Part shown: positions 26,449 through 38,000 of the stretch, piece after piece
Layout of the letters: each line of letters begins with the position of its first letter
How positions within the stretch are numbered: position 1 is the stretch's first letter
Assembly: GCA_032717465.1 (NCBI GenBank)
Contig: CM064657.1
Coordinates: 22,751,348 to 22,815,347, forward strand
Direction of reading: 5' to 3'
From: Coenobita brevimanus
Lineage: Eukaryota > Arthropoda > Malacostraca > Decapoda > Coenobitidae
Length of the DNA: 64,000 bases
Translations under genes and position numbers: made by a program
Notes under the pieces: model-generated
Database searches by the model: none
What the model was told of the DNA's origin: nothing
What the model saw: only the letters and a program-made list of their open reading frames with translations

Positions 26449-26826
26449 ATACCCAGCATCGGGAAGCATTGTATTATCATCACTATCCCTAAACCCAACA
26501 AAGACCTCACATTACCTTCCTCACACTGCCCCATCACACTCCTCTGCACCCCCTCCAAAGTCACTGAACGACTGGTATTACAATTACTTGTAGTAACACG
26601 TCACTTCCCCCTAGCCCCATCACAACAGGGTTTTAGGCAGATACACTCCACAAACGCTCTTCTTACAGACCATACACAAAGAGTTTTTGATGGCATCAGT
26701 TTAGCTAGGCCACCACACTGAACACTCCCAGTCACATCAGACATTAGCAAAGCTTTTGTTGCCATCCCCCACCACAACCTTTGCAAACAAAATATTCAAC
26801 ACAAACATACACAGTAACACAAAAAG

Positions 26827-26828
<2 letters not shown>
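26449..26828 (+). pseudogene. LINE copy B, 5'-truncated first segment
   Basis: Nucleotide-level match to LINE A from about 23700 (GGAAGCATTGTATTATCATC versus GGAAGCATGGCATTATCATC) through the RT fingers and palm start, ending at CACAAAAAG where LINE A continues with ATGG. Later segments are at 27661-27708 and 40404-41245. It begins only about 20 bp after the end of LINE A. Confidence 0.85.
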
Positions 26829-26914
<86 letters not shown>

Positions 26915-27122
26915 TGATGTGAAAAGTTTCACTGAGGAAGCGGGTGATTACTATCCCCCTCGAGCAAGAGGATGGGTGTGTGCACGTGTGAAGGTCAAGG
27001 CTTTGCCCTTAGATCGGACTATATGAGCTCTCAGCTCTTCTGGTAGGGTAAAAAGCTGATGATCACAACCATCATGTGATCCTGACCAACCAGGTAAATT
27101 ACACACACACACACACACACAA
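26829..27122 (+). mobile_element. (AC)n plus truncated tRNA-SINE
   Basis: An (AC)n tract (26829-26911) is followed by a body matching the SINE of 6763-7087 in direct orientation, starting inside it (GTGAAAAGTTTCACTGA), with its own (AC)n tail at 27101-27122. The tRNA-like head is missing. Confidence 0.82.
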
Positions 27123-27124
27123 AC

Positions 27125-27660
27125 ACTATCTATCTATCTATCTATTTATCGCCTGACATCCTAATCTCACAAAGGGTGGCCGCAGACAAAACTCCTCCAA
27201 GTCATTCTGTTACCCACCATTTGACTGCCCTCCTCCCAACTCACTCCTCCCTCCCTCATATACCTCTCAGCTCCATCCCTCCGCCTCATCCTCGGTCTCC
27301 TCCTCCCTCTCCCTCCTTCCACTTCACCCACATACACCCTCTTAGTAAATTTTTCATTCTTCATTCTCTCCACATATCCAAACCACCTCTGTGTATTGCT
27401 CCTAATTTTCTCAGTCACATCCACCCCACAACATTCTTTCACTTCTTCATTTGTCAACCTGTCCCTCCATGTCACTCCACATGCTCCTCTCAGATAACTC
27501 ATTTCACTCATTTCTACTGGTATCACTCTTGACTTGTTCCCCTTTAGCAAGGTCCACGCCTTGCTTCCATACATCAGGGTGAGGATCACAATACTATCAT
27601 ACAGTGACTTCTTAGCTTCCATACACACCTCCCAGTTTCTCATCACCGCTTTCAGTGAAC
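27125..27660 (-). pseudogene. LINE 3' fragment with (GATA)n tail
   Basis: Minus-strand frames include LKAVMRNWE near 27640, YGSKAWTLLKGNKS near 27560, VTWRDRLTNEE near 27470, RWFGYVERM near 27385 and WRSFVCGHPL near 27190. The last codons lie in the GGCCACCCTTTGTGAGATTA-type tail, followed by GATA repeats (27127-27148 on + as CTAT). It belongs to the family of 585-2030 and 10845-21090. It is inserted in LINE B. Confidence 0.87.
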
Positions 27661-27708
27661 CAGCATCATACAATATATCAATGTCATTTAAACAATTCAT
27701 CACAAACA
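27661..27708 (+). pseudogene. LINE copy B, short middle segment
   Basis: CATACAATATATCAATGTCATTTAA... up to CACAAACA matches LINE A 24551-24598. The next LINE B bases are at 40404 after the two piggyBac elements: LINE A has CAAACATTAAAAATAAAAT where LINE B has the TTAA target. Confidence 0.88.
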
Positions 27709-28868
27709 TTAACCCCTTTGCGCCCAGGATGTTTGTGTTTACCTTCGCAAAGCATTCAGTACTGCCGCTAATGATGTAGCCTTTTATATCCCATAACATC
27801 TGCATGTATTGGGATGTGGTTTATTGGCCTGTATGCATTCTCTGAGCCTGGTATACTTCACTGAGAAAGTGAAATAAGCTTCACCCACCAACCAGTGACA
27901 GCTTAGACAAGTGATGTCATCTGAAATGTCACTGCTCACCATAGAGTTTTATTGGGTCCTACTTTGTACTCAGCTTTTAGTTTGTGGTTGGCAATTGAGG
28001 AGGTAGGATTACGTCAATAGTCGTTTCCATGCATTGCAATATTGGGAATTTATTGTGACTTTTTTTCTGTGATTCTACATAACCATGTCAGACAGTAGTT
28101 ACGAATATTCTGATGCATCGTATGTGCCAGGGGAATCCAGTGAGGATGATAATACTGACAGCGAGTTATCACTAAATGATAACGAATTATGGAGGGAAGA
28201 TGACCCGTTTGAGGAGAGTAGGTAGAGGTTTCTGGTGAACATTTTTGCAGACTACCAGCCAGACGCCATTCCCACTTTCAGTGACGGTGCTGCCCAGGAT
28301 ATGAGGCCCCCTACTTTTGTTACCCCTGGGGCTGCTTTTGGTCATTTTCTTGATGACGAAGTGATGTCAAAATTGTGTCCATGGGTGAATGAGAGGGCTG
28401 ATGTGTACTGGGCTGTGAATCCTAGTAAAAGTAAAGTACAGTAATATTCCAATGCGATACTCTGGCTTAGCGCTGGGGATACAAATACCACCGTACGCCA
28501 TTAGACGGTGGCCGCGCCCTGGTTTAATGATGGGCCCTCCAATGTCACGTCCACAGGTGATAGGCCGAAAATTTGAATCGTGTGTTCCCGTGGCTAGCTG
28601 AGCCCACCTGCCTCCCAGGATGAGCAGAAACGCTCGCGCAGCCCCCACATCCATCGCTTACCCATATCGTTCTTCTCGCATTGTCCATCTCAGAATGAGG
28701 AACTCTCCTACACTCGTCCACCACACACCATGTTGCATCACCAACATTATGCAAGCCGCTATCGTAGTGCATTGTAACTGAGTACGAGCAGTGCCATGAG
28801 TAGAGCAGTGATACTAATCATGTGTGGAGTGCGATTTTCTGTATTTTTTGGCCTAAATAATTGTGATC

Positions 28869-31451
28869 ATGTCTGGTAAGGGTGCTGCACGTGGTGGGGC
28901 TAGTGTTGGTGCTAGTGGAGGCCCAAGTCAGGGTGGTAAGCAGCCTGCTAGTGTTGGTGCTGGTGATGTTCCCACGAAGCGTGTGCATAAAACTGTCTCT
29001 AGAAGTCAAGCTAGTTATTCTTAAGCGCCATGAAAAAGGCGAGGGTGCGCGTGCTATCGCCTCAGCTCTCCACCTGGCCCACTCGACTGTCACCACCATC
29101 ATCAAGAAGGGGGAGGCCATTAAGGCTGCTGCTGGGAAGGTTGCAACCTTTTCCGCCTCCCGTAACACCTGCCGAGAGCCTGCGATGGAGGAGCTGGAGT
29201 GGATGCTGTGGACGTGGGTGGAGGATCAGAACCGGCGGAAGGCACCCATGAGCCGGGAAATTATCTGCACCAAGGTTCTCTTGCTATGGGAGGAAATCAA
29301 GATGAGGCGGGATCTTGGTGCTAGTGAGATCTTCAAGGCTAGCCATGGGTGGTTTGACCTGTTCAAGAGGCAAGCTAATCTCACGACGTGAAGATGTATG
29401 GTGAGGTGGCGAGTGCTGATACGGTGGTGGCACCAGCGTTTCCTGACAAACTAAAACACATCATCGCGGAGGGTGGCTACAGTGTGAAGCAGGTCTTGAA
29501 TTTTGACGAGACTAGGCTCTTGCGGAAGAGAATGTCCTCCAAGACATATCTTGCAACAGTGGAAATGTCTATGCCGGGGTTCAAGGCCTTGAAGGACCGG
29601 CTGACACTTCTGCTGGGGGGCAACGCTGAGGGCGACCTCAAGTTGAAGCTGCTTCTTGTCTGTCACTCTGAGAACCCAGGGCTCTGGTGGGGTATGTTAA
29701 GGAAAATTTTAGGGTGATTTGGAAGTCCAACAAGAGGGCCTGGATGACTTCCGATATCTGTTCGTTATATTTCCACTTGTACCACTCTTGTGTCCTGAAG
29801 AGGTATGCTTCCAGGGAGAATTTGGCGAACAGATTTCTTGTGATGGTAGACAACGCACTTAGCCACCCTCCAACGATGAAGGAATGGGCAAGCAACATTG
29901 AAGTGGTGTTCCTGGCCCCCAACACCACATCGTTGTTGCAACCCATGGACCTAGGGGTGTTTGCTGTGTTCAAAGCGTATTGCCTCTACCACGCTATGCA
30001 GCAGTTGGTGAAGGCCTGTGACAGTGACGATAGGACAAAAGTGCAGCAGTTTTGGAAGGGCTACAATATACGCCATGCCATAGAGAACATCCCTGGAAGT
30101 TAGCCAGCCCACCATGAACAGTGCATGGTGGAAGCTGTAGCCAGAGTGCATGCACTTCTTCACTGGCTTCCCCGAGGGCATGCAAGCTCTGCTGGTGCAG
30201 GATGTGTAGCAGGACATAGTGGAATTGTTGCATGAGGCGGACTTTGGGGAGGTAGACAAGGAGGATGTGGAGGTGGTCCTCAAAAGCCACAGGGAAGAGC
30301 TCAGCATTGAGGAACTCCTCAATATGGAGATTCAGCGGGTGCACCAGGAGGCACAGGAGAAGGAGGTCGTCTCTGAAGTGCGAGCTCTCAATATAACAGT
30401 TCTGAGGGAGGTGCTGACCAAAGTGGACGAAATAACTGCATTGATGCACACTTACGACCCTCTCCCAGGATGGAGCAGGGACACCGCTAAATGGCTGGAG
30501 GAGGGGATGAAGGTGTACAGGACGATGCTGGAGGAAAAGATGAGGGCAGCTAGGCAGACTACAATCACTGCCTTCTTCAAACAGGCCCCCACCACACCAG
30601 CAAGCCACAAAGGATCTCCCCAGCCCTCAATGGGCAGAGCGTCTCCCCAGCCTTCAACCAGCAGAGCATCTCCTCAGCCTTCAAGCAGCAGAGCATCTCC
30701 CCAACCGTCAACCAGCTGAGCATTTCCCCAACCTTCAACCAGCAGAGCATCTCCCCAACCTTCAACCAGCAGAGCATCTCCCCAACCTTCAACCAGCTGA
30801 GCTTCTCCCCAACCTTCAACCAGCAGAGCATCTCCCTAGCCTTCAACCAGCAGAGCATCTCCCCCGCCATCGACTAGCAGAGAAACACCTAGGGTCTCCT
30901 CCTGCCGAGGACTTGCTTGGCCCCTAGTGCTGGACCTAACTCCAGCCAATCCCCATCTCCCGTATCGCCTGTGTCTCCACTAAAGCATCCACCGCTCCTC
31001 AATCCACAAAGGCACTCTACCTTCCTTGCCCCAACCGCCATCTCCCTCACCACTTCGGCCACTGTCTCCCTCGCCACGATGTGAGCCACTGCATGTGACT
31101 CCATCGCTACCTCATCAGTCATCGCAGCGGTCTCCCTCGCCACCTCAGCGGTCATCGCAGCTGTCTCCCTCACCATCTCCTCTGTCATCGCATCGCACTC
31201 CATCGCCATCCCCAGAGCCATCGCATCGCACCTCATCACCACCGCCTGAACCATTGCATCGCACCCCATCACCACCACCTGAGGCATCGCATTGCACGCT
31301 ATCGCCACCGCCTGCCTCATCACATCGCACTCCATTGCCACCCCCAGAGCCAATGCATCAGTCTCCCGCTACGATCACCCCACCTTGCCTGGTTCCCCCC
31401 CCCAACCCTCCCGTAGAGATAGGGTTTGAGGGCCGTGAGGGGGATGAGTGA
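28869..31451 (+). pseudogene. Tigger D transposase (pogo-type) with Ser/Pro repeat tail
   Basis: ATG at 28869 (MSGKGAARGG...). HTH blocks SLEVKLVILKRHEKGEG and LHLAHSTVTTIIKKGE (29000-29120), then GWFDLFKRQAN near 29350, QVLNFDET near 29490 (first D), FLVMVDNALSHPP near 29835 (second D), and NTTSLLQPMDLGV near 29920 (third D; the usual Gln before Gly is Leu). A conserved helix follows (FWKGYNIRHAIENI near 30050), then an acidic/Glu-rich region and a tail of RASPQPSTS repeats (27-bp units, 30600-30880), then a second Ser/Pro/His repeat block to 31451. Frameshifts near 28975 and 29390, a stop near 29717, and others. Length would be about 800 residues. Confidence 0.9.
30605..30880. repeat. 27-bp coding minisatellite
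   Basis: About ten units of AGCATCTCCCCAACCTTCAA-type 27-mers, encoding RASPQPSTS. One unit has CAGCTGAGC, giving an in-frame stop at 30717. Confidence 0.93.
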
Positions 31452-31807
31452 ATGCTAGGGAGCACCACATGTACCCTAGCCTGGGGGGAGATAGCAAGGA
31501 TGATGACCATGACCGGACATGGACTTACAAGAAGTAAGTGATGATAGGTGTTTGATATTTTCTAACCTATTCTTTATGATTTTCAGATTTTATATGTTGG
31601 TTTCAGTAAGTTATTTAGAGGTGTTAGGCTTAGGTTAACTTCCTTTACAGCTCATTTGGCTTGTTTTTGGACTTGGTTTGGGGAGAAACCCAAGGCTGGT
31701 AAACACTCCCCATTACTTTACATGTTAAAAGTACCCCAATACAAGATACTCCGCCTAACGATGGGGCTTTACCTAACCAATTACATCGTTAAACTGGGGT
31801 ATGCCTA
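31452..31807. other. 3' untranslated end of Tigger D
   Basis: Noncoding end of the element, AT-rich, with the block GGACTTGGTTTGGGGAGAAA that also appears near 46670 in the MITE at 45344-46806. Confidence 0.75.
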
Positions 31808-32705
31808 TACATGGCCTAAAATGGAGACCAGTTACAACTGATGAAATGCATGTTTCCATAGGACTGTTGATGGTGATGGGGGTGTTACAGTACCCAGATA
31901 TGCAAATGTACTGGTCTCACAGTGTGTGTTATGGAGGCCCCAAAATATTTTGTAGTGATGTGATGAGTAGGAACAGATTTCTTACAATTTTGAAGTTCCT
32001 GAGGTTTTCCTATGCTGTGACTGTAAGAAAAATGATCAACGCATCAGGATTGAACCCTTTTTGGAGCTACTGAGGGAGAGATGTCAGTCAGCAATGCAAC
32101 CAGGCAAGCATGTTGCAATTGATGAGGCACTAATTTTGTGGAAGGGACGTCTTGCATTTAGACAGTTCATAAAAACAAAAGAGCACTTTTGGCATCAAAG
32201 TGCTTTTTACTCTGTCCTTCTGGTGATAGGTGTGATGGCTATTCTTGGAATTATGAAATCTACTACAGCAAGGGAGAGTTCAAAGTAGAAGACCTTGCAG
32301 CAAAGAACCTCACCATATCAGAAGATATTGTTGTGCACCTCATGAAGGATTTATTGGACCATGGTTGACATATTGTGACAGATAACTGGTATACCAGTCT
32401 CCAACTTTGTGATTACTTACTAACATGTAGCACCATGATGACTGGGGTAGTGAGAAGTGGTAGAGTTCCTCCCGAGAGTATTACAACAGAGAAGTTAGAG
32501 AGGCACCAATCAGCATTTGTAAGACAAGGAAATACCCTCACTATGAAGTACTGAGACAAAAAAGAAGTTACAGTACTTACCACACAATATACAGCTGGCA
32601 TGGTTGACAAATGTAAGACATACTTTGGAGAAAAAACTGTTCTACAATAAACCCCTCCATATTGAGAAATACAATAGAATGGGAAGCGTAGATATGGCTG
32701 ACCAA

Positions 32706-35465
32706 TGACCTAGAGCAGCTTTTACAGCACCCTACCCATATCCCTGACCACCTTGGAGAGAGCTCCAACATACTTGACCTCTTCCTTACAACTAATCCTT
32801 CTGCTTACACTGTTAATTCTTTCTCTCCATTGGGCTCCTCCAACCTTATCACCTTAACCTGTCCTCTCACTCTGATATGGCCTGTGGATCCTCCAAAGAA
32901 ACGTCGTCTGTGGCACTTTGTAGCTGCAGATTGGGAGGCCTTCAGGCAGTACTTCTTTGATTTTCCATGAAATGATTATTGCTTCCATGGCTGGGAGCCA
33001 TCTGAGTGTGCCATGTGCATTACGGAGGTTATTCTCTCAAGTATGGAAGCATGCATTCCTTTCTCATATCCTTTGGCTAATGCAAGAAAGCCTTGGTTTA
33101 ATCACGCTTGTTCTAATGCTGTCCGCAACAAGGAGAGGGCCTATAAAAGGTACCGGAGCCAACCCACCCCCTGAATCACATCATTTATACATTTCTGCCC
33201 GGAATCGTTCTAAGCCTGTTCTTTGCTCTGCTAAAACTAATTTCATCCGTAATAAATGCTGTCAACTCTCCAACTCGAATTCTTCCCACTCCTTCTGGCA
33301 CCTTGCCAAAAACCTTTCTAACAACTTTACCTCATCATCCTTCCCTCCTCTTTTCTGCTCTGATGGTTCTGTAGTTATTTCTTCTACTGATAAAATAGAT
33401 CTCTTCGCTCAGACTTTCTCCTCCTTTTCCACCTTAGACGATTCTGGTGCTGTTCCTCCATCACTTCCCTCCTCTGACTTCCCCATGGCTGACATTAAAA
33501 TTTCTTCAGCTGATGTATCTTCTTCTTTTTTTTTTTTTTTTTTTTTCCGACTCTGGGCATAGGCTTCACAGCCTGCTATCAAGGCCCAGCAGTCCTCCTA
33601 CATACCATACACCTCTACATGTCACCACTTCGGCGCTAACACCCACCGTCCATATTGAATACATGCTAGGGCTGTCTCATACAGGACTGGCGTATTGGTA
33701 TTAGCGGGGGTATTTTTACGACATGTCGGCGGGTCTTCTGGTAGATCAGTAAAGCCTGATTTAATGAAATTCAAATCCTTAAACTGTTCCCTGCCCCAGC
33801 CGGGATTTGAACCTGGGTCCGTTAGGACCGCACGCCACCTCTCTACCGATTGAGCCACCGCCTCCCTCTACTATCACAGGCCTCAATACTAATAAGGCAT
33901 ATGGGCCTGATGGAGTTCCTCCTGTTGTTCTCAAGAACTGTGCTTCTGTGCTTACACCCTGCCTAGGCAAACTCTTTTGCCTTTGTCTATCAACTTGTAC
34001 CTTTCCTTCTTGCTGGAAGTTTGCTCTCATTCAGCCAGTCCCAAAGAAGGGTGACCATTCCCAACTCTCTAACTATCGTCCAATTTCTTTAACATCCTGT
34101 ATCTCAAAAGTTTTCGAGTCAGTTCTCAATAGAAAAATTTTAAAGCATCTTTCCTATCACAACCTTCTCTCTGATCGTCAATATGGGTTCTCTCAGGGAC
34201 GCTCCACTGGCGATCTTCTCGCCTACCTTTCAGACTCTTGGTCATCCTCCTTTTGGAACTTTGGCAAAAGCTTTGCCATTGCACCTGACATCTCAAAGGC
34301 TTTCGAGTCTGGCATAAATCTTTAATTTCCAAACTTCCCTCTTCCGGTTTCTATCCTCCTATCTGTGTCTTCATCTCTAGCTTCCTTTCTGGTCGTTCTA
34401 TAGCCACTGTTGTAGACGGCCGTCGTTCTTCTCATAGATCTATTAACAATGGTGTTCCTCAGGGCTCTGTCCTGTCACCAATTCTCTCTCTTTTATTCAT
34501 CAGTGACCTTCTGAGGTGTATATCTAACCCTATCCAATCATACACTGATGATTCCACCCTTCACCTTTCCATTCGGTTCCCACAATGTCCATTTCAGCAG
34601 TTACTTCAGCAAACAAGGGATGAGGCTATGGCACACCTAATGTCTGACTTGGCTCATATCTCAGACTGGGGTAAAAATAATCTTGTTGTCTTTAATGCAT
34701 CAAAGACTCAGTGTTTACACCTATCAAGCTGACAGAATCTTCCACAGGTATACCCACTAATGTTTAATAATATTCAGCTTAATCCTGCATCATCCTTGAG
34801 CATGCTTGGGGTTTCATTCACTCGGGACTTATCTTGGAAAGATCATATTACATCTCTTGTAAAATCTGCTTCCAAGAGATTAGGTGTGCTAAGCCGACTC
34901 CATTCCTTCTGTACCCCTGCACAATTGTTGACTCTAAACACGGGTTTTATCCGCCCCTGTGTGGAGTACAACTCTCACGTGTGGGGAAGCTCCCCACATA
35001 CAGCTCCTCTCAATAGGGTGGAGTCAAAGGCTTTTCGTCTCATTAATTCTCCTCCTCTTACTGACTTCCTTCAACCTTTGTCTCTTCACCATACTGCTGC
35101 ATCTTTATCTTTTTTCTATCGCTACTTCAATGGTCACTGCTCCTCTGAACTGTCTGCATGCATTCCTCCACCTCTATGACGAGCGCGTTGCACCCTTCTA
35201 GCAGCAAACTCTCATCCCTTTTCTCTCCAACTTTCTAATGCAAGAGTTAACCGTTACTCCCAGTCCTTCATTTACGCAACAGATCAACTCTGAAACTGTC
35301 TCCCTCTGTCTGTATTTTCTGCTTCCTATGATCTCCAGTCTTTCAAACGCAGTGCGTCCAGGCATCTCAAAATGATCGGATCTTGAATTTGGCTCTCTCC
35401 TGTATTTTGTTTTTCTCTTGGAAGGAACAGTTTTGGATGCTCACAACCTTTGGTTCATTCTTCCT

Positions 35466-35467
<2 letters not shown>
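32706..35467 (+). pseudogene. CR1/Jockey-type LINE with nested SINE
   Basis: 5'-truncated in the endonuclease (LLQHPTHIPD near 32720, LDLFLTTNP near 32770). Then come AYKRYRSQP near 33155, a pre-RT region, GLNTNKAYGPDGVPPVV near 33880, LIQPVPKKGDHSQLSNYRP near 34030, QYGFSQGRSTGD near 34185, DISKAFES near 34290, GVPQGSVLSP near 34450, YTDDSTLH near 34545 (catalytic YADD changed to YTDD), and a C-terminal domain to about 35290. A SINE (33526-33868) separates ADVSS from TITGLNTNK. Several frameshifts. It sits inside piggyBac 1. Confidence 0.88.
33526..33868 (-). mobile_element. tRNA-derived SINE with poly(A) tail
   Basis: On the minus strand it begins GGCGGTGGCTCAATCGGTAG (A-box TGGCTCAATCGG), with a perfect B-box GGTTCAAATCC near 33798, then a body of about 240 bp and a tail of about 20 A (T-run 33526-33546 on +). 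The best-preserved pol III boxes in the window. A functional tRNA is unlikely because the body and tail continue without the acceptor stem pairing. Confidence 0.9.

Positions 35468-35515
<48 letters not shown>
35468..35515. repeat. (AC)n microsatellite
   Basis: About 23 AC units at the 3' end of the LINE, followed by an AAAG/GAAA tract to 35536. Confidence 0.97.
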
Positions 35516-35519
<4 letters not shown>

Positions 35520-35536
35520 AAAGAAAGAAAAAAAAA

Positions 35537-35822
35537 TGCTGGTGCCATATGCCTTTCAAAATAACAGCCTTGCCTAGTTCAAGAAACTCAGGATTCACTT
35601 CATTTTTCATCCATCCATCATCCAATCCTACATTGCCCCATGAGGAGCGTAGGAGCCCAGGGCTAGCCAGTTGGTCCCGACATTTAAGATGAGAGTGACC
35701 AGCCTCACTCATCCCTGAGTGGCATTACATGAGCAATAAACCCAAACCACCCCTTGGATATAAACCTTCACCAGCTCAATCCGATTGGAGAGCATTAATT
35801 ACCCACTAAACCACCAGGCTCC
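35537..35822 (-). mobile_element. Probable tRNA-derived SINE, decayed B-box
   Basis: Minus-strand head GGAGCCTGGTGGTTTAGTGG (A-box TGGTTTAGTGG) and GGTTTATATCC at the B-box position (two changes from consensus), then a body rich in GATGGATG, ending in a T-rich tract. Inferred from the boxes; no second copy of the body was matched here. Confidence 0.6.
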
Positions 35823-35829
35823 AAAATCT

Positions 35830-36041
35830 GGTTTTATGGTTACCACCTAGCGTAGTGTACAGGGAACCATTTGGTGTTTCACTCAGTATAGAGTCACCCA
35901 CAGGCAGAAGGAAGATGAAAGAATGAAGGAAAGAAAGACAGAAGGGGATGGAAGGACAGTCGGATGGAGGAGAGGAAAAGACAGACACCCGACAGCAGCA
36001 CTACATCGAGTGAGTGGATGGTGAGCGTCACCACCTACCAC
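35830..36041 (-). mobile_element. SINE head fragment (family with (GATA)n tail)
   Basis: It matches the 5' part of the element at 55834-56150 (CACCACCTACCAC ... GGTTACCACC...). The 3' part with the shared tail is absent. Confidence 0.75.
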
Positions 36042-38000
36042 GTTCTGCGAAATTCATTCATGGTGTACAGAAATGGCTGTCAGTACAAAGGGGAATTTCT
36101 TCAGTACATAATGGATGTCAGTCAGCAGTGGTTGTGTGGGCATAGTCGTGGTGCTGAGGCTCTCATCAGACAGGAGAAGGCCATGAAAAAGAAAAGGCCT
36201 GTGAAAGCAGTCAAAGTAAAAGAACCATGTCATGCCTGGGTCCGCCATGGGAAGTTGGGGAAGCAAAAGAGATGCCGAGTGTGCACCAAAAAGGAAAAGA
36301 AGAGAAAGGACACTGTCTACTACTGCCCTGGGTGCCCTGGGGATGCAGGTCTGTGCTCCATGGACCACTTCAGGATGTGGCACATGGAAATGGCAGAAGA
36401 ATCACAGCCAGGACCAAGTGGTTGGTGTGTCACGAAAGCCAAGAAAAAATTAGAACATCCCAACACTTACTTCATCAAGTCCCTCCACAAACCCCCCAAT
36501 GTACAGTAAGTAAGCTTTGTGTATGTAATGAATATATATGTTATATATATTACATTTATAAGGAAAGGGAAGATAATGACACTTTACTGAAGACAAAATA
36601 AGTATTTTCTGTGAAGTATTCTTTTTGCATGTTTATGGTCGGGAGGGTGGGATGAGTGGGCTACGTGACGCCCTGTGGCACGGGCGTGGAGGGGTTAACC
36701 CCTTTGCCACGATGACGCTTATACGTCGTCATAACCCTCTAGTGCGCACATACTAGGACGCCTCTGTGTCGTCATATACTAATGCCACCAAAGGAGACAA
36801 CAGAGGGTTTAGTTTATATTGGCTCGTATATGTTACTGATGATAAAATAAGCTCCACCCACTGTGCCCAACCCCCCTTCTTTTTCAGCCTATCCCAATAT
36901 ATTTGGGAGGGCACGTGACTGATGGCGTGGTGGACAGTAACTCTGCGTCCTGCCAGGATCAGTCTTGGTTGTGTGTCATAGGAGAGTATATTGTTGCTTC
37001 CTCCACAGTGAATTATGGCCGAATCTCACAATTCCTCAAATGATGAGGGGTATCAGCTGTCGGGTCAAGACTCAGATATCAATGATTCATCGAGTGAAGA
37101 ACTTGAGAGTGATGAATTTGATGAATATGATGGTATTCATGAAAAAGAAATCAAAGGTGGCTGGCGGTTGATAAGCAACATATTTGCTGACACTCGTCCC
37201 AGCCATGTGCCGTAATTTACGACGATTTTTTCGGGCTGAACCCAGAGATCAGTGATTCTGAAATTGTGTTGCCTTTGGACTCTTTCAAGCTATTTTTTGA
37301 TGAAGATGTGGTGAAGCAAATATGTGGGTGGACAAATCAGAAGGCAAATACATTTTTCAGTGAACACCAACAGAAAAAGGTTTAAGTAAACAGCATTCTT
37401 TGGCGTCCAGTCTCAGAAAGTGATTGGCGTCCAGTCTCAGAAAGTGATATGTACACCTTTATCAGCCTCTTGTTTGCCATGGGAATAACGAAATAGCCCC
37501 GCATTTACATGTACTGGAGCAGAAGTATGTTGTATGTAGGCCCAGTAGTGTTCTGTCCTGAAGTGATGAGTAGAGACCGGTTTGTGAGCATACTGAAATT
37601 CCTACGTTTTTCCCCACTTGAAACTGTAATGAAAGGGAAACCTGAAACACATATTGAGCCTTACCTGGACATGCTGAGAGAGAGAGAGGAGCCAAACGAT
37701 AATGAAACTGGGTGAAGATGTTGCTATTGATGAAGCCTTTATTCTGTATAAAGGACGAATTAGATTTCACCAGTTTATAAAGACAAAGAGGGCTAGGTTT
37801 GGAGTGAAAGCCTTTGTTCTGTGCTCATCTAACCTAGAGTGGTGCAGATACTCTTGGACCTTTCACCTGTATTACAGTGAAATGGGTGACGGCATGAATG
37901 TTGAAGGTACTAGTGATTTATCCATGTCTGAGAAAGTGGTGGTGTTTCTGATGAATGGCTTGCTGGACTGTGGTAGGCACGTAATCACAGACAATTGGTA

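Larger units (their letters stand above)
28439..31807 (+). mobile_element. Tigger element D inside piggyBac 1
   Basis: TA at 28437-28438 and 31808-31809 flank a 3369-bp insert. The right end (GGGGTATGCCTA) and left end (CAGTAATATTCC) are diverged inverted repeats, with differences mostly C-to-T. Removing it with one TA gives NPSKSKVHGLKWRPV in the host transposase with no frame break, which fixes the boundaries. Its 3' region resembles that of the MITE at 45344-46806. Confidence 0.9.
28085..36509 (+). pseudogene. piggyBac transposase 1 (split by insertions)
   Basis: It starts MSDSSYEYSDASYVPGESSE at 28085, an acidic N-terminus typical of piggyBac. It is cut by a TAG after EESR, then by Tigger D at NPSKSKV/HGLKWRPV. 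After that come MYWSHSVCYGG near 31905, VAIDEALILWKGR near 32115 (first catalytic D), a TDNWYTSLQL block near 32380 (second D) and GSVDMADQ near 32685 (third D). A LINE then interrupts, apparently with a deletion of roughly 15-30 codons. The end (36040-36509) holds the Cys/His-rich domain CRVCTKKEKKRKDTVYYCPGC. Multiple stops and frameshifts. It is paralogous to 37015-40036. Confidence 0.9.
27713..36694 (+). mobile_element. piggyBac element 1 with nested insertions
   Basis: The left end CCCCTTTGCGCCCAGG follows TTAA (27709-27712); the right end GGGCGTGGAGGGG precedes TTAA (36695-36698). The transposase relic is on + (28085-36509). Insertions inside: Tigger D (28439-31807) and a LINE/SINE block (32706 to about 36041). 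Net length about 2.3 kb. The right TTAA is shared with piggyBac element 2. Confidence 0.9.

Noticed and set aside
33780..33866. Possible tRNA gene on the minus strand (A and B boxes)
   Set aside because: The boxes continue into a 240-bp body and a poly(A) tail, and the ends do not pair as an acceptor stem; this is a tRNA-derived SINE.
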